A stretch of DNA of 64,000 nucleotides from Microbacterium sp. MYb54 (GCF_002979515.1 NZ_PCPA01000008.1:119687-183686); one strand, 5' to 3'. Counted from the stretch's first letter, positions 35,790 to 44,809 are shown. Notes: a model not told the origin generated them from the letters alone. Program-made: numbers and translations.

Positions 35790-35826
35790 CGCGCCGAAAC
35801 CCGGATCGATACCGGGTCTCGGCGCG
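35790..35826. terminator. Bidirectional terminator between argG and the GntR gene
   Basis: Inverted repeat of 15 bp with one mismatch (35790-35804 with 35812-35826, arm CGCGCCGAAACCCGG) and a 7-nt loop, located between two convergent genes. Confidence 0.85.
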
Positions 35827-35834
35827 ATGCGCGT

Positions 35835-36521
35835 CTATACGTGCTCTTCGTCCCGGAGATCTGGATTCTCGGTGCGGTCGATGATGCTCGGAAGCACGTC
35901 GTCGAAGAGGACGACGACGGCTGCGCGCACCTGAACGGCGTCCAGCTGCCTGATGGCGTCTCGGATCTCGCGGGTGGACTTCTCGCTCGCGACCCAGTCG
36001 AACGCCTCATGCGCGTGCTGCGTGAAGCGACGGATCTGCGGTCCGAGGAGCTCGATCACGTCCACTCGCATGGGGTTGCCTTCGATTCGCGCGAAGCCTG
36101 TGGCGATCGCTCGCAGCGCCACCCCGAAGGCCAGGATGTCGCGGTCGCGGCTCGCGGCCGTCATGTCCTCCGTCAGATCGACGAGGTAGGCGACGTCATC
36201 CGCTTCGATCAAGGGCATCGCGTGCCGGATCGAACCTATCCAGATGTCTCCGAAGAGTGCGATCGCGTCTCTGATCCGGTCGAGATCGAGCGGGGCCACC
36301 CGCGTGAAGCGGTTGCGCTGCATCTCGACGAGCCCCTGTTCGGCGAGCCTGGCCAGGGCGTGCCTGATCGGCGTCTTGGACGTCCCCAATTCGTCCGCGA
36401 GCTCATAGTCGCGAATGCGTTCGCCCGGACGCAGTTCGCCATCCACGATCGCGTCTCGCAACCTGCGATAGACGTCATCACTCAGCTTTCTGCGTTCCAG
36501 CTCGACATCGAAGCCTGCCAA
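35835..36521 (-). CDS. GntR-family (FadR/FCD subfamily) regulator
   Basis: About 228 residues. The winged helix reads LSDDVYRRLRDAIVDGEL then ELADELGTSKTPIRHALARLAEQGLV, followed by an all-helical FCD ligand-binding domain that normally holds a metal with Asp/His ligands (R-H-A-M, HAHEAF seen). I chose TTG at 36521 because AAGGAGG lies 7 nt before it; a GTG at 36575 would add 18 residues that do not look conserved. No target gene is adjacent in the same direction. The upstream AT-rich TATGTTAC stretch near 36645 may be its promoter. Confidence 0.87.
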   Translation of the reverse strand: MAGFDVELERRKLSDDVYRRLRDAIVDGELRPGERIRDYELADELGTSKTPIRHALARLAEQGLVEMQRNRFTRVAPLDLDRIRDAIALFGDIWIGSIRHAMPLIEADDVAYLVDLTEDMTAASRDRDILAFGVALRAIATGFARIEGNPMRVDVIELLGPQIRRFTQHAHEAFDWVASEKSTREIRDAIRQLDAVQVRAAVVVLFDDVLPSIIDRTENPDLRDEEHV

Positions 36522-36720
36522 ATCACACCCTCCTTCGACCACAGCGGTTCCCCCACCACTCGATACGGTCGACACTCGCGAACCGGATGCTCACGCATCC
36601 GGAACCGGCGCCACCCCCAATAACGCGCCAGCGCGCAACGCGTAACATAACACAACGGCGCCCTCCGAAAGCTGTGCCCGCCTCCCGGAGTGTCGGAGGC
36701 AGGATTTCCGCCGACTATCT

Positions 36721-36736
36721 TGCACAACTCTGTGCA
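36721..36736. promoter_or_regulatory. Candidate TetR operator
   Basis: TGCACA-ACTC-TGTGCA is a perfect 6-bp dyad in the promoter region of the TetR-type gene, 20 bp before its ATG and overlapping the space just upstream of TATACG (36738-36743), a possible -10. Confidence 0.6.
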
Positions 36737-36755
36737 CTATACGTACCATGGGGGC

Positions 36756-37415
36756 ATGACCACTCGTGCACCCCGTCGCGACGCCGTCGAGAACCGCGCC
36801 GGCATCCTGTCCGCCGCCCGCTCGACGCTGGCTGCAGACCCGCACGCATCCATCGATGTCATCGCCCGCTGCGCCGGCCTCTCGCGACGCACGCTGTACG
36901 GACACTTCGACGATCGCGACGCCCTGATCCGCGAACTCATCTCCGCCGGAGCCCAGCGGTTCAACGCCATCGCCGCCTCGAACGACGACGACGACGCCCG
37001 CCTCGCGCTCGCCCGTCTCGCCGCGCTCCTCTGGCACGAGGCGGCACATGTGCAGGTTGCCGCAGCGCTCGCCCTCGACGAGGCGCACGTCGAACACACG
37101 GCCACCGCGCTCGCCCCGCTGCGCCGCACAGTGGCGGCACTCGTGCGTCGCGGGCAGGACGACGGCAGCTTCCGCACCGACCTCGCCGCGCCCACACTCG
37201 CGCGCCTCATCGAAGAGATGGCCCGCACGGTCATCTCCCGCACGGATGCCGCCAGCACGGGTGCCGCCGATCTCGCCGTGAGAGCCGTCCTGAGCATCGC
37301 CGGCCTGTCGTGGCGCGAAGCCGACGAACTGCTCGCCGCGCATCCCGACTTCGGCGCATCCGCAGTCCCTTCCGAATCCGTCCACGTCGACCCCTCCCAG
37401 GAGGCCAGCGCATGA
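36756..37415 (+). CDS. TetR/AcrR-family regulator
   Basis: 219 residues. The N-terminal helix-turn-helix reads SIDVIARCAGLSRRTLYGHFDDRDALIRE; the rest is the helical ligand-binding domain. The ATG at 36756 fits the usual distance to the DNA-binding domain. It overlaps the next gene by ATGA and heads a three-gene operon with a degenerate ABC ATPase and a YhgE/Pip protein, which it presumably represses together with itself through the dyad at 36721. Confidence 0.92.
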   Translation: MTTRAPRRDAVENRAGILSAARSTLAADPHASIDVIARCAGLSRRTLYGHFDDRDALIRELISAGAQRFNAIAASNDDDDARLALARLAALLWHEAAHVQVAAALALDEAHVEHTATALAPLRRTVAALVRRGQDDGSFRTDLAAPTLARLIEEMARTVISRTDAASTGAADLAVRAVLSIAGLSWREADELLAAHPDFGASAVPSESVHVDPSQEASA

Positions 37416-38128
37416 AGATCTCACTGCACGACGTGAGCAAGGGCCGCAACGCTCAGGCGCTCCCGTCGACGTCGCTCGAGTTCCACACCGGGTCGGTGCG
37501 TTTCGCTCTCGCCGAGACAGAACAGCGCCCGACGGTGCTCGGCCTGATCGCGAGCGGTCGCATGCGCCCGGACTCCGGCCGGGTGAGCATCGACGGCACG
37601 ACGGATCCGAAGTCGCTGCGTCGCCGTGTCGCCCTGGTCGATGCCCCTGACGTCAGCGACCCCCACCCCGACATCACCCTCGCCGGAGTCGTGGGGGAAG
37701 AGCTCATGTTCGCAGGCCTCGGTGCCACGCCGCTGCATGCGCGACGCTGGCTCACACAGCTGGGTTTCGTCGAACTCGCCTCCGTGCCGATCGGCAACAT
37801 CGACCCCGCCGCTCGCGTACGCATCCTGTGCGAGCTCGCGGTGCTGCGATCCGGAGTCGACGGCATCGTCCTCGTCTCCCCCGACCGTCACGGCGGGAGT
37901 CCGGACGGCTGGTGGCGCATCTCTGCGGAGTTCGCCGATCGTGGCTACGCGATGCTCGTGATCGTCGGCGGTTCCGCGGCCATCGCCCTGGAGCGGATGC
38001 ACGAGTTCGACGCGATCAACGCCTCCGGTCCGATCCAGCCGCTGCCCCTCGATGAGCCAGAGCCCGAGCCAGAGCCCGAGCCCGAGAACACCCCCGAGAA
38101 CATCCCCGAGAACGGAGACGCGCGATGA
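37412..38128 (+). CDS. Degenerate ABC-ATPase-like protein lacking Walker motifs
   Basis: 238 residues aligned by eye to ABC ATPases: the position of the P-loop reads ALAETEQRPTVLGLIASG, without GxxGxGK[ST]; the LRPDSGRV-like strand is kept (MRPDSGRVSIDG); the Walker B region is LVSPDRHGG with no Asp-Glu; no LSGGQ is seen. ATP hydrolysis is therefore unlikely. The C-terminus has Glu-Pro repeats and two PEN-type repeats. AGGAGG is 8 nt upstream. Sandwiched by ATGA overlaps between a TetR regulator and a YhgE/Pip ABC-2-like membrane protein, so it may be a structural partner of the latter. Confidence 0.75.
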   Translation: MKISLHDVSKGRNAQALPSTSLEFHTGSVRFALAETEQRPTVLGLIASGRMRPDSGRVSIDGTTDPKSLRRRVALVDAPDVSDPHPDITLAGVVGEELMFAGLGATPLHARRWLTQLGFVELASVPIGNIDPAARVRILCELAVLRSGVDGIVLVSPDRHGGSPDGWWRISAEFADRGYAMLVIVGGSAAIALERMHEFDAINASGPIQPLPLDEPEPEPEPEPENTPENIPENGDAR

Positions 38129-39960
38129 AGGTTCCCGCCATGATCGCCGCCGAGCTCCGGCGACTCACCGCGAGCAGGATGGGCATCATCGCCCTGGTAG
38201 CGCTGATCTGCGTGCCGATCCTCTACGGGGGCCTCTATCTCTGGGCGAACCAGGATCCGTACGCGAAGTTCCCCGAGGTTCCCGTCGCCCTCGTGGTCGA
38301 CGACGAGGGCGCCCCCTCGCCCACGACCGGCACGGAGCCCGCGACCGGCGAGACCGTGAACTACGGCGAAGACGTGGCGGAGAACCTTATCAAGGGCAAC
38401 GCCTTCGACTGGCAGCTGATGTCGGCGGACGAAGCCTCCGAGGCACTGCGTCACGGCTCCGTCGACTTCACCGTGACGATCCCGGCCGACTTCTCGTCCG
38501 CCCTCACCTCGGCGGCAGGCACCGACCCGCACCAGGCGCGCATCGACCTCGAGACCAATGACGCGAACAACTATCTCGCCTCGTCGATGGGCACGCAGGC
38601 AGTGGAGAAGATCCGCAGTTCGGTGGCCGAGATGGTCGGCAGTCAGGCCGCGGAGCGACTGCTCACCGGACTGAGCGACGTGCGCGACAAACTGACCACG
38701 GCGACGGATGGCGCGACACAGCTCGCTGACGGCGCAGGCACCGCGGCATCCGGCAGTTCGACGCTCGCCGAGGGCACCGCACAGCTGGCCGACGGCACGG
38801 CCCAGCTCGCAGCCGGGGCGCAGACGCTCGCGAACGGAGCCCAGCAGGTGAGCGCAGGCAACCGCCAGCTCGCCGACGTCGCCGACCGGGCGGGGTCCGC
38901 AGTGCAGCAGGCCGCGAACGCCCTGCCGCAGGTGCGCACCGACATCACGAACGCTCTGACGGAGCAGGGGCTCACGCCCGAAGAGATCGATCAGGTGCTC
39001 GCCACGCTCGATCCGCTGGGTGCACGGCTTCAGGAGGGAAACACGCAGGTGCAGGCCGCGGTCGGCAAGGTCGACCAGCTCGCGGCCGGTGCGGCAACCC
39101 TCGCCTCGGGTGCCGCCGAGCTCGCCGGCGGCGCCGGCACCGTCGCGACGGGCGCATCGGCAGCGAACGACGGTGCAGCCCAGCTGCGCGACGGACTCGC
39201 CACCCTGGCATCCGGCACGGCCGAGCTGCGCGACGGGCTGTCCCAGGGCGTCGACGCGATCCCGGCATCCACGCCAGAGCTGCGCTCCCTGCAGGCCGAC
39301 ACGATCGCAGACCCGGTGAAGGTGTCGAGCGACAAGGTCGCCTCCGCCGAAGACTACGGCGCAGGCCTCGCGCCGTTCTTCGCCGCCCTGTCGGCGTGGA
39401 TCGGCATCTACGCGCTGTTCCTGATCGTGAAGCCGATCTCCCGGCGCGCCATCACGGCACTGCACTCCCCCGTCCGCATCACACTCGCCGGCTGGCTGAC
39501 CCCGGCCATGCTGGGCGCTGTGCAGATGCTCGGGCTCATGGGCATCCTGGCCATCACTCTCGGCTTCACGTTCGACCATCCGCTCGGCACGCTCGGCGTC
39601 ATGGTGTTCGCATCGGCGACGTTCGCGGCGATCATCCTCGCGCTCAATGTCTGGCTCGGCTCGGTCGGGCAGTTCCTCGGGCTGGTGCTCATGGTGCTGC
39701 AGCTGGTCACCGCCGGCGGTACCTTCCCCTGGCAGACTCTGCCCGCTCCGCTCGCAGCACTTCATCACGTCCTCCCTCTGGGATACGTCGTCGATGCGAT
39801 GCGCCAGCTGATGTACGGCGGCGATTACGCGCGGGCCGGCTGGGATCTGGCGGTCCTCGGAGCCTGGCTCGTGGGGGCCCTGCTGCTCGCGATGATCGGG
39901 GTGACGCGGATGACACATCGACGCACCCTGCGCGATCTGCAGCCGAGCCTGATCGGGTGA
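38125..39960 (+). CDS. YhgE/Pip-family ABC-2-like membrane protein
   Basis: 611 residues. One N-terminal TM (MGIIALVALICVPILYGGLYL landmarks GIIALVAL and YGGLYLWAN), a long extracytoplasmic domain (about 40-420), then five to six C-terminal TMs of the ABC-2 type. The extracytoplasmic part contains many coiled heptad-like repeats of the form LADGTAQLAAGAQTLA, the hallmark of YhgE/Pip and phage-infection-protein relatives. Overlaps the degenerate ATPase gene by 4 nt. Functions in the family include phage receptor and ESX-type secretion; here unknown. Ends in a strong terminator. Confidence 0.9.
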   Translation: MKVPAMIAAELRRLTASRMGIIALVALICVPILYGGLYLWANQDPYAKFPEVPVALVVDDEGAPSPTTGTEPATGETVNYGEDVAENLIKGNAFDWQLMSADEASEALRHGSVDFTVTIPADFSSALTSAAGTDPHQARIDLETNDANNYLASSMGTQAVEKIRSSVAEMVGSQAAERLLTGLSDVRDKLTTATDGATQLADGAGTAASGSSTLAEGTAQLADGTAQLAAGAQTLANGAQQVSAGNRQLADVADRAGSAVQQAANALPQVRTDITNALTEQGLTPEEIDQVLATLDPLGARLQEGNTQVQAAVGKVDQLAAGAATLASGAAELAGGAGTVATGASAANDGAAQLRDGLATLASGTAELRDGLSQGVDAIPASTPELRSLQADTIADPVKVSSDKVASAEDYGAGLAPFFAALSAWIGIYALFLIVKPISRRAITALHSPVRITLAGWLTPAMLGAVQMLGLMGILAITLGFTFDHPLGTLGVMVFASATFAAIILALNVWLGSVGQFLGLVLMVLQLVTAGGTFPWQTLPAPLAALHHVLPLGYVVDAMRQLMYGGDYARAGWDLAVLGAWLVGALLLAMIGVTRMTHRRTLRDLQPSLIG

Positions 39961-39966
39961 TCGGTC

Positions 39967-40002
39967 GGGCGCTCGTCGCGGAACACCTCGCGGCGAGCGC
40001 CC
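39967..40002 (+). terminator. Intrinsic terminator after the YhgE/Pip gene
   Basis: Inverted repeat of 14 bp with one mismatch (39967-39980 with 39989-40002, arm GGGCGCTCGTCGCG), loop 8 nt, 6 bp after the stop. Confidence 0.82.
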
Positions 40003-40094
40003 GGACGGATATGATGCGAAGGCGCGACCCTGGAACGCGCACTGGGGCTCGGTGGGACTGAGTTCCACCTGTCTACCCGAAAGTGTTCTCGACG

Positions 40095-42764
40095 ATGATG
40101 ACCGATTCGCAGGAGTCCGCCGTACCTTCTCGCCCCTCACTGGGCGTTCGCATCGGACGCATCGCGTTCCTCGTCGTGGCCGGGATCATCGTGATCGCGG
40201 TGGCTGCGGCCTTCTTCGTCACCTGGACGATCCAGCGCTCCTTCCCGCAGACCGAGGGATCCATCGAGCTCGACGGACTCGCGGCCGAGGTCACGGTGCA
40301 GCGCGATGACCGCGGCATCCCGACGATCACCGCCGACTCGACCGACGACCTGTTCTACGCCGAGGGATTCGTGCACGCGCAGGACCGGTTCTTCGAGATG
40401 GACTTCCGCCGCCACGTCACCGCCGGCCGCGTCGCCGAGATGTTCGGGGAGTCGCAGGCGGGGACCGACGCGTTCCTGCGCACACTCGGCTGGCGCAAGG
40501 TCGCCGAAGCCGAGGTCGAGGCGATGGATGACACGACGCTCAGCTACTACGAGGCCTATGCCGATGGGGTCAACGCCTACCTGGCTTCACGCTCGGGCGC
40601 AGAGCTTTCCCTCGAGTACGCGGTCATCGGCCTGCAGAACCCCGACTACGCCCCTGAACCGTGGGAGCCCGCGGATTCCGTCGCCTGGCTCAAGGCGATG
40701 GCCTGGGACCTCCGCGGCAACATCGAAGACGAGACCGAGCGCTCCCTGCTCGCCGCCGAGCTGAGCGACGGCGCGGACGGCGACGGCACCGCTGCCGCGG
40801 ATACGGATGCCTTGCTCCAAAAGCTCTACCCCGACTACCCGTTCGACGAGAATCCGGTGATCGTCCCCAAGATCTCGACGGTGCCGGCCCTCGGCTCCGA
40901 TGCCGAGCCGGCATCCTTCTCGTCGTCGAAGACCGACGACGAGGTCCAGCAGGCGAGCACCACGATCGAGTGGGAGGAGACGTCGAGCGTCATCGAGGCC
41001 GCGAGCGTGCTGGTCGGCAACGTCGGCGAGGGCATCGGGTCGAACTCGTGGGTCGTCTCCGGAGACCTCACCGAGACCGGGATGCCGTTGCTCGCGAACG
41101 ATCCGCACCTCGGCGCATCGCTCCCCTCGGTCTGGTACCAGGTGCAGTTGAAGTGCTCGACCGTGAACGAGGAGTGCCCGTTCGACGTGGCCGGCTTCTC
41201 GTTCTCCGGCCTCCCCGGCGTCGTGATCGGACACAACCAGAAGGTCGCCTGGGGCTTCACCAACCTCACCACCGATGTCACCGACCTCTACGTCGAGCGG
41301 GTCGAGGGAGACCAGTACTGGCGCGACGGCGCGCTGGTGCCGCTGGAGGAGAGCGCCGAGACGATCAAGGTCGCCGGTGGTGACGACATCGAGCTGACCA
41401 TCCGCTCGACCGTGCACGGACCCATCATCTCCGGACTCACCGACGACTTCACGGCGATCGCCGATGATCCGGAGCCCGCGCTCGAGGCCGATTCCGCCGC
41501 CCCGACCACACCGGCTCCCGGCTCGGAGGAAGACACCGAGTACGCCGTCAGCCTGCGATGGACGGCCCTCGACCCCGGTACCGCGGCGACCGCCATCTTC
41601 GCGCTCTCGACCGCGCAGAACTTCGACGACTTCCGCTACGCCGCATCCCTCTTCGACGTACCGGCGCAGAACCTGATCTACGCCGACACCGAGGGCAACA
41701 TCGGCTACCAGACGCCAGGACGCCTCCCGATCCGCGGCGCCGGCGACGGGTGGATGCCGCAGCCGGGTTGGGACAGCAGCTACGACTGGACCGGCTACAT
41801 CCCGTTCGAAGAGCTACCCGTGTCGTACAACCCGAACTCGGGATACATCGTCACCGCCAACAACGCGATCGTCACCGACGACTACGCCTACTTCCTCTCC
41901 CGCGACTGGGACTACGGCTACCGCGCGGCGCGGATCGCCCACCTGATCGAGCGGCGGGCGGCCGTGGCCCCATTGACCGCCGACGACATGCGCGAGATCC
42001 AGATGGACAACGAGATGTGGATCGGCACCCAGCTGGCCGCGGCCATGGATGACGTCGAGGTATCCGGCGCCGGCCCGAACGAAGCCGTGGAGCTGCTGCG
42101 ATCGTGGGACGCCCAGAACGCGGCATCGTCATCGGCCGCTGCCTACGCGAACGTGCTGTGGTCGAACCTGGTGCAGAACATCTTCGCCGAGCGCGAGCAA
42201 CCTCTGCCCATCGACGGTCAGGGTCGGCTCTTCACGGTCGTCGCCGACCTGCTCGAGGATCCGTCCGACCCGCTCTGGGTGAACGAGCAGATCGACGTCG
42301 ACGGGATGGAGCAGATGCTGGCGCTGTCGGCGGAAGAGGCCTACGACGAACTCGCTGCCCTCCAGGGCACCACCGTCGCACGCTGGAACTGGGGAGAACT
42401 GCACGCGATCACCCTCACCAGCGACACGCTCGGCACCTCGGGCATCGCTCCGGTCGAAGCACTCTTCAACCGTGGGCCGTTCCCCGTGAGCGGAGGAGCG
42501 TCCGTGGTGAACGCGACCGGGTGGGAGCTCGGGGTCTCGTACGCCACCACCACAGTGCCGTCGATGCGCATGGTGGTCGACCTGTCCGACTTCGACGCCT
42601 CGACGTGGAACCACCTCACCGGGGCCTCGGGGCACGCCTACGACGAGCACTACACCGACCAGACCGCCGACTGGGCTGCCGGCATCCAGAAGCCGTGGGC
42701 GTACTCGGCAGAGGCCGTGAAAGCCGCAGCCGTCGACACCCTGGTGCTGACGCCGGCCGGCTGA
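40095..42764 (+). CDS. Penicillin-acylase-family Ntn hydrolase, membrane-anchored precursor
   Basis: About 889 residues. A TM/signal anchor (about 20-42) is followed by the alpha-chain region (VQRDDRGIPTI, AQDRFFEMDF), a linker, and the autocatalytic site GSNSWVV whose Ser (about residue 316) becomes the N-terminal nucleophile of the beta chain. NNAIV supplies the oxyanion Asn. The family cleaves amide bonds of beta-lactams or acyl-homoserine lactones. Two adjacent ATGs (40095, 40098) and a GTG (40083) are possible starts; no ribosome-binding site decides. It is monocistronic. The substrate is unknown; quorum quenching and beta-lactam hydrolysis are both possible. Confidence 0.92.
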   Translation: MMTDSQESAVPSRPSLGVRIGRIAFLVVAGIIVIAVAAAFFVTWTIQRSFPQTEGSIELDGLAAEVTVQRDDRGIPTITADSTDDLFYAEGFVHAQDRFFEMDFRRHVTAGRVAEMFGESQAGTDAFLRTLGWRKVAEAEVEAMDDTTLSYYEAYADGVNAYLASRSGAELSLEYAVIGLQNPDYAPEPWEPADSVAWLKAMAWDLRGNIEDETERSLLAAELSDGADGDGTAAADTDALLQKLYPDYPFDENPVIVPKISTVPALGSDAEPASFSSSKTDDEVQQASTTIEWEETSSVIEAASVLVGNVGEGIGSNSWVVSGDLTETGMPLLANDPHLGASLPSVWYQVQLKCSTVNEECPFDVAGFSFSGLPGVVIGHNQKVAWGFTNLTTDVTDLYVERVEGDQYWRDGALVPLEESAETIKVAGGDDIELTIRSTVHGPIISGLTDDFTAIADDPEPALEADSAAPTTPAPGSEEDTEYAVSLRWTALDPGTAATAIFALSTAQNFDDFRYAASLFDVPAQNLIYADTEGNIGYQTPGRLPIRGAGDGWMPQPGWDSSYDWTGYIPFEELPVSYNPNSGYIVTANNAIVTDDYAYFLSRDWDYGYRAARIAHLIERRAAVAPLTADDMREIQMDNEMWIGTQLAAAMDDVEVSGAGPNEAVELLRSWDAQNAASSSAAAYANVLWSNLVQNIFAEREQPLPIDGQGRLFTVVADLLEDPSDPLWVNEQIDVDGMEQMLALSAEEAYDELAALQGTTVARWNWGELHAITLTSDTLGTSGIAPVEALFNRGPFPVSGGASVVNATGWELGVSYATTTVPSMRMVVDLSDFDASTWNHLTGASGHAYDEHYTDQTADWAAGIQKPWAYSAEAVKAAAVDTLVLTPAG

Positions 42765-42813
42765 GCGACGCGTCGTGCCCGATCACCCCGAGCGACGCCC
42801 CAGGATGCTCGGA

Positions 42814-42819
42814 TACGTT
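42814..42819 (+). promoter_or_regulatory. -10 box, leaderless promoter of the alpha/beta hydrolase
   Basis: TACGTT followed by 6 nt and the GTG at 42826. Confidence 0.45.
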
Positions 42820-42825
42820 TGAGGG

Positions 42826-43587
42826 GTGCCATCCAGCTACCTCGCCCCCAAGGGCACGCCCGCCACGCTCCTCGAGTTCGAGCACGGCGGCGCGACGCTC
42901 ATCGCCGAGACATTCGGCGAAGGTCCGCACACGTACCTTCTGTTGCACGGCATCGGCATGGGCCGCAGCGTCTACCTCGACATCGTGCAGCGACTCGAGG
43001 GACGGGTCATCGCGGTCGACCTGCCCGGCTTCGGCGAGGCCCCTGAGCCCACGCGCACCCTCACCATGGAACGGCATGCCGATCTCGTCGCGGCCTACCT
43101 GCAGCACGTCGACTCGGGTCCGGTCGTCGTGATCGGGCACTCGATGGGCAGCCAGATCGCCGCAGAGCTCGCCGCGCGGCATCCATCCCTCGTCGAGGGC
43201 GTCGTGCTGGCCGGACCCACCGTGAACAAGGCGGCCCGCAACATCGGCGCACAGGCGCGGTACCTGCTGACCGACCTCGTCGGCGAGCGGCCGCTGGTCA
43301 TCTGGCGCGGAGCCAGGGAGTACCTCCGCGGCGGTCCCCACCTCTTCCGCAAGATGCGCGCCACCATCGTGCACGAGCCCGAAGACGCCTTCGTCCGCAT
43401 CCAGTGCCCCGTGCTCGTGCTGCGTGGAGAGAGCGACCCGCTCGCCCCGATGAGCTGGTGCCGCGAGATCCTCGACGCGATCCCCGGCGCAGAGCTGGAA
43501 GTCATCCCCGACCACGGTCACGGCACGTTGATCAGCGACTCCGAGCCCGCGGCCCGCCTCATCCACGAGTTCGCCGCCCGCCTCTGA
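42826..43587 (+). CDS. Alpha/beta-fold hydrolase
   Basis: 253 residues with GTG start. HGIGMGRSVY forms the oxyanion region, GHSMGSQ the nucleophile elbow, and LRGESDPLAP with PDHGHG supply Asp and His, so the Ser-Asp-His triad is complete. The most similar class is the small-molecule esterase/MhpC-like group. Substrate unknown. It ends 19 bp from the convergent DUF559 gene. Confidence 0.9.
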   Translation: MPSSYLAPKGTPATLLEFEHGGATLIAETFGEGPHTYLLLHGIGMGRSVYLDIVQRLEGRVIAVDLPGFGEAPEPTRTLTMERHADLVAAYLQHVDSGPVVVIGHSMGSQIAAELAARHPSLVEGVVLAGPTVNKAARNIGAQARYLLTDLVGERPLVIWRGAREYLRGGPHLFRKMRATIVHEPEDAFVRIQCPVLVLRGESDPLAPMSWCREILDAIPGAELEVIPDHGHGTLISDSEPAARLIHEFAARL

Positions 43588-43603
43588 GCGGCGGAACATC
43601 CGG

Positions 43604-43621
43604 GGTTCACGACTCAGGACG
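43604..43621. repeat. Left copy of an 18-bp inverted repeat bounding the DUF559 gene
   Basis: GGTTCACGACTCAGGACG; the partner at 44759-44776 is its reverse complement with one mismatch (A for G at the eighth base). This copy overlaps the stop codon and last codons of the DUF559 gene. Confidence 0.75.
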
Positions 43622-44506
43622 GAAGGCCGATCCGGCCCCGGTCCCGGCATTTCCGACATCTCTCGAGCGGTTTCTCCTGAGATGTGAACGAACGTCGGGC
43701 GCAAACCTCGGCCCCATCACTGCGATGACCTCTCGCAATGCCTGCTGAGTCTCGGGGGATCGGTGCAGGATGTCGGCAGCCAGCGGGCGGACCGTCACGT
43801 AGCCGAGTCGTGCAGCCGCCAGATCGCGACCTCGATCCTGCTTCTGCTTCGTCCACCCCTCATGGAACTCCTTGCTGTCGCACTCGATGATGAGCCAGCC
43901 GTCCACGACGAAATCCACGCGACCCACGCCCTCGATGAAGACCTGGGTCTCGAACGAGACTCCGAGGGAACGGAGCATCAGGCGCACGAAGGTCTCAGGC
44001 CCGGATTCGGCCGAGGCGTCGACCAGCCGGACCAGTGTCTGGAACCGAGGGGGCAGGTCGCGGAACAGCTCGTCCAACTGGGCCAGGGTGATGAGTGCGT
44101 GGTGCACCAAGCTGTCGAGCGTCGCGACTGCGGCTCGCGGTGGCTGACAGCGCACGGAGTGTCTGATCGCCGTGCGAAGGGAGGTGGCATGCAGGTGCCT
44201 ACATCCGGGCTCCTTCGACCAGTGAAGGTGTGGCTCGCTCGTCTTCGGACGGCCCAATCGGGAGCCGTGGGGCGAGACCTGCACGTGCACCGTGGAGGCT
44301 TTCAATACGAAGATTCCGAGCAGCTGCAACAGCGAGAGACACGTGATGCGGCCCCCGATGCGGGCCGCATCGGCGACCTTCGCATCCACGTCGGGATGCG
44401 CATACCTGTCCCGTCGCAGCCGGATGAGTAGGCCGGCACGCACAGCGGAGGTGATCTGTCGGGTCGTCATGCCTACGCGCAGGAGGTCGTCGCGCGCGAG
44501 GACCAT
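43607..44506 (-). CDS. AbiEi-like winged-helix plus DUF559 (Vsr/PD-(D/E)XK-like) protein
   Basis: 299 residues. The N-terminal 45 residues (DDLLRVGMTTRQITSAVRAGLLIRLRRDRYA landmarks TTRQITSAVRAG and RLRRDRYA) resemble the AbiEi-type winged helix. The C-terminal 110 residues match DUF559: PETFVRLMLRSLG, VDFVVDGWLIIECDSKEFH and RDLAAARLGY, giving the Glu, Asp and Glu-x-Asp set of a Vsr-like nuclease fold. Such genes are numerous in Micrococcales and their role is untested. ATG start without ribosome-binding site. It is bounded by 18-bp inverted repeats, suggesting it may have moved as a cassette. Confidence 0.85.
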   Translation of the reverse strand: MVLARDDLLRVGMTTRQITSAVRAGLLIRLRRDRYAHPDVDAKVADAARIGGRITCLSLLQLLGIFVLKASTVHVQVSPHGSRLGRPKTSEPHLHWSKEPGCRHLHATSLRTAIRHSVRCQPPRAAVATLDSLVHHALITLAQLDELFRDLPPRFQTLVRLVDASAESGPETFVRLMLRSLGVSFETQVFIEGVGRVDFVVDGWLIIECDSKEFHEGWTKQKQDRGRDLAAARLGYVTVRPLAADILHRSPETQQALREVIAVMGPRFAPDVRSHLRRNRSRDVGNAGTGAGSAFRPES

Positions 44507-44809
44507 CGGAGCGAAGAAGGCGAGAGAGAGAGTTGCTTCGGAGTCGGGTCATGCACAGAGAGAGCGTGCCGAAATCGCCGCCGCGAATGGGCTGGTCGAG
44601 CAGGATGTGGATGAACTGCACGCGTATCGAAATTGTGGAGGCGGCGCGACACGCCCTCACCTCGGGGTGACCCCTTCCTGGCCGCTCACGGTCACGTCTC
44701 AGGAGCGACGCCCGGTCTGAGCGGAAACTCCGCTGTCTTCCCGCGCTCTGCCGTAGCTCGTCCTGAGTTGTGAACCACAGCGACCCGGGCAGCCCGGTAG
44801 CGCTCGGAC
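44507..44809. other. 303-bp intergenic stretch without a gene
   Basis: No coding pattern survives in either strand. It holds the right 18-bp inverted-repeat copy (44759-44776) and a more diverged copy in the left orientation near 44689-44706 (GGTCACGTCTCAGGAGCG). On the minus strand, 44634-44590 reads roughly TTTCGATACGC...CTGCTCGACCAG, which I recall as similar to an interspersed imperfect repeat common in Microbacteriaceae; not verified. Confidence 0.5.
44759..44776. repeat. Right copy of the 18-bp inverted repeat
   Basis: CGTCCTGAGTTGTGAACC, the reverse complement of the copy at 43604-43621 with one mismatch. The two copies bound a 1.17-kb segment. Confidence 0.75.

Noticed and set aside
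36587..37411. N-terminal extension of the degenerate ABC gene
   Set aside because: It overlaps the TetR gene in another frame; ATG 37412 has an AGGAGG site and the ATGA overlap.
40010..40015. TATGAT as the promoter of the acylase gene
   Set aside because: Good -10 match, but no -35 at a sensible distance and it follows the terminator hairpin closely; left unannotated as too weak.
37945..40140. 731-codon open frame on the minus strand
   Set aside because: Antisense to the YhgE/Pip gene; composition is Arg/Gly/Asp-rich with no domain, typical of a shadow frame over Ala/Gly-rich repeats.
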